A stretch of 64,000 nucleotides of DNA from Blattabacterium cuenoti (GTDB lineage: Bacteria; Bacteroidota; Bacteroidia; Flavobacteriales; Blattabacteriaceae). The stretch spans positions 248,001 through 312,000 of the forward strand of contig NZ_CP059195.1 of assembly GCF_014251695.1 (NCBI RefSeq). Direction: 5' to 3'. The position numbers and the translations under genes were made by a program. Below, in pieces: positions 62,312 to 64,000 of the stretch. Under the pieces are notes generated by a model. That model saw only the letters and a list, made by a program, of their open reading frames with translations, did no database searches and was not told where the DNA came from. How positions within the stretch are numbered: the first letter of the stretch is position 1; every line of letters starts with the position of its first letter.

Positions 62312-63453
62312 GAAAAAATTCTATTTTTCGCCTGTTCCAAAATTTTTACTGGACAACATATAGAAAACCTTACATATCCTTTTCCATTATGACCAAATAC
62401 TCTCCCAGGTGTAACAAATATGTGATAAGTTTTAAAAAATTTATCTGACCATATCCAATCATTTTTGTCTGCATCAGTGATTTTTGCCCAAACAAATATT
62501 CCAGAACTTTTTTTTTCGTATTTTAAATTTAAATAATCGCATATTTCCCATATAATTTTTCTTCGTTTCATATATTCTATATTAAGGGATTCAAACCATT
62601 TAGCATCATGATTCATAGCTTCGATGGCTCCAATTTGTATGGGATAATACATCCCAGAATCCATTTGACTTTTTATTTTCAATATATTCTGAATAAATTC
62701 ATTTTTACCTATTATCATTCCAACACGCCATCCAGGCATATTGTAACTTTTACTTAAGGAATTTAATTCCAATGCTATATCTTTAGCCCCTTTCACATTG
62801 AAAATACTTAAAGGACGTTCCTTATTTAATATCAAACTATAAGGATTATCATGAACGAGTAATACACGATTTTTTTTAGAAAATAGAACAATTTCTTCTA
62901 ATTTTTCAAAAGAAATTGTTGCCCCCGTAGGCATGTGGGGGTAATTAATCCACATGATTTTTGCTTCTACTTTAGAGAGATTTTCTAATTTTGGAATCCA
63001 ATTTCTATCCTCATAAAGATCATAATAAATAATTTTGGCTTCCAAAAGTTTTGATATAGAGGAGTAAGGAGGATATCCAGGATTAGGAATTAATACCTTA
63101 TCCCCTTTATCTAAATAAGACATGCTGATATGCATAACTCCTTCTTTAGAACCCATTAATGGTAAAATTTCATTTTTAGGATCCACATCAACTTGATATA
63201 CTTTTTTATACCAATTAGAAATGGCATTTCGTAATGGTTCTATTCCAATAGAACTTTGATAAGTATTAGCATGCTTTAATTCTGATGCTTTTTTCATTTT
63301 ATGTAGAACCCCATATGGAGGAAGAAGATCAGGATTTCCAATTCCTAAATTAATTATTTTAACCCCATTTTTTTCAAGATTATGAATTTCCTTCATTTTT
63401 TCGGAAAAAAAGTATTCCGATATTTTATGCGTTCTTTTTGCTGTTACAATCAT
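62308..63453 (-). CDS. Class I/II PLP aminotransferase of the aromatic operon
   Basis: Fold-type I transaminase (381 residues). INLGIGNPDLLPPYG near 34, QSSIGIEPLRNAI near 86, INYPHMPTGATIS near 169 and LNSLSKSYNMPGWRVGMIIG near 227 with the PLP lysine are seen. Between pheA and tyrA, it most likely converts phenylpyruvate and 4-hydroxyphenylpyruvate to Phe and Tyr. The sequence also resembles LL-DAP aminotransferase-like enzymes, so a second role in lysine synthesis is possible. Two adjacent inverted repeats lie at 62887-62945. Confidence 0.88.
   Translation of the reverse strand: MIVTAKRTHKISEYFFSEKMKEIHNLEKNGVKIINLGIGNPDLLPPYGVLHKMKKASELKHANTYQSSIGIEPLRNAISNWYKKVYQVDVDPKNEILPLMGSKEGVMHISMSYLDKGDKVLIPNPGYPPYSSISKLLEAKIIYYDLYEDRNWIPKLENLSKVEAKIMWINYPHMPTGATISFEKLEEIVLFSKKNRVLLVHDNPYSLILNKERPLSIFNVKGAKDIALELNSLSKSYNMPGWRVGMIIGKNEFIQNILKIKSQMDSGMYYPIQIGAIEAMNHDAKWFESLNIEYMKRRKIIWEICDYLNLKYEKKSSGIFVWAKITDADKNDWIWSDKFFKTYHIFVTPGRVFGHNGKGYVRFSICCPVKILEQAKNRIFS
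62887..62945. repeat. Two adjacent inverted repeats in the aminotransferase gene
   Basis: AACAATTTCTT (62887-62897) pairs with AAGAAATTGTT (62910-62920), loop 12. Next to it, sharing three bases, CCCCC (62922-62926) pairs with GGGGG (62937-62941), with flanking pairs including wobbles. The second follows conserved protein motif codons (PHMPTG). Confidence 0.65.
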
Positions 63454-63458
63454 TATGA

Positions 63459-64000
63459 TTAGGATCTAATTCTACCATTTTTATATTCTCCCATAATAGA
63501 CAATTGATGAAGACAGGGAATTTTTTGTATTCGTTTTTTCATTTTTTCATAATCTTTTATATTGTTGAATATAACATCTACATAAAATGAATATTCCCAA
63601 GGTCTTTGTATAATAGGGATGGATTGTATTTTCGTCATGTTAATTCCAAGACTAGATATCAAACTCAATATCTGAGATAAACTACCAGTAGTATGCAATA
63701 TTTTGAATATTAATGAAGCTTTATTAAAAAAATATTTTTCTGGTTTATAATAATTTTTAATAATGAAGAATCTAGTAAAATTACTTGTAATAGTTTGTAT
63801 ATTTTTGGAAATGATCTCTAATCCATATTCTTTAGCCGCATTTTCAGACGCTATTGCAGCTAAACCTTTTTTTTTGCATATAGAAATATATTTAGCAGCA
63901 GCAGCTGTATCGTAATATTCGGATATTTTGATATCAGGATGTGTATTTATAAATAATTCACATTGTAAAATAGCCATAGGATGAGAATATATCTCCTTAA
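63459..64000 (-). CDS. pheA: Prephenate dehydratase (5' end beyond right edge)
   Basis: PheA makes phenylpyruvate from prephenate. The frame is open to the right edge: reading inward it starts KEIYSHPMAILQCELF, where YSHPxALxQC is the substrate motif found near residue 110 of the family, so roughly 100 N-terminal residues lie outside. NFTRFFII holds the TRF motif; an ACT regulatory domain (about the last 85 residues; HTTGSLSQILSLISSLGINMTKIQSIP) should bind Phe. The aminotransferase gene follows after 5 bases. Confidence 0.93.
   Translation of the reverse strand, partial: KEIYSHPMAILQCELFINTHPDIKISEYYDTAAAAKYISICKKKGLAAIASENAAKEYGLEIISKNIQTITSNFTRFFIIKNYYKPEKYFFNKASLIFKILHTTGSLSQILSLISSLGINMTKIQSIPIIQRPWEYSFYVDVIFNNIKDYEKMKKRIQKIPCLHQLSIMGEYKNGRIRS

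Overview
The window is a very A+T-rich, gene-dense stretch of a Bacteroidota (Flavobacteriia-type) chromosome. It is most like the cockroach endosymbiont Blattabacterium. That is inference from the combination seen here: heavy A/T homopolymers, almost no Shine-Dalgarno sequences, TAnnTTTG-type promoters, no mobile elements, and a reduced gene set that keeps amino-acid provisioning. No complete gene looks decayed except murD, which carries one frameshift. No non-coding gap exceeds about 125 bases, so there is no hidden gene-free region.

Layout. 1-10.7 kb: split transketolase, smpB, an OmpA-like porin, tatC, ychF, an M42 peptidase, dapF, htrA, an LPS-export permease and tgt. 10.8-26.6 kb: a complete Bacteroidota dcw cluster on the + strand (rsmH-ftsL-ftsI-murE-mraY-murD-ftsW-murG-murC-ftsQ-ftsA-ftsZ) followed by hisS. 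26.6-35.3 kb: pnuC, a phosphopantetheinyl transferase, mrp, a purine nucleoside phosphorylase, murB, a ytxH/holin-like pair, rlmB, pheS, an unknown 120-residue protein, cvpA and a LuxE-like enzyme. 35.3-45.6 kb: phosphate transporter, ruvA, der, trmD, argH, gyrB, uppP, truB, rpsP. 45.7-52.9 kb: tRNA-Gln, a dicarboxylate/amino-acid symporter, mvaD, tRNA-His, aspC, rsmG, an amidohydrolase and lysS. 53-64 kb: lipB, then a long minus-strand run mtaB, ahpC, dnaG, rpe, fabI, metK, and the aromatic operon aroG/CM-tyrA-aminotransferase-pheA, which leaves the right edge.

Together the genes describe a walled (meso-DAP peptidoglycan), LPS-exporting cell that divides with FtsZ. It makes phenylalanine, tyrosine, arginine and lysine precursors, uses the mevalonate route to isoprenoids, and imports phosphate, NMN-type compounds and dicarboxylates/amino acids, presumably from its host.

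The most unusual signals are: (1) murD interrupted at a nine-A tract that also forms an in-frame A AAA AAG heptamer, the classic -1 slippery site; (2) a set of long, perfect or nearly perfect palindromes (arms of 15-26 bp) lying inside coding sequence or across gene ends, far beyond chance even at this base composition; (3) loss of all the zinc-ligand cysteines/histidine of the DnaG zinc finger and of the three zinc-ligand cysteines of Tgt, with the rest of each protein intact. I saw no CRISPR array, prophage, insertion sequence, toxin-antitoxin or biosynthetic cluster.
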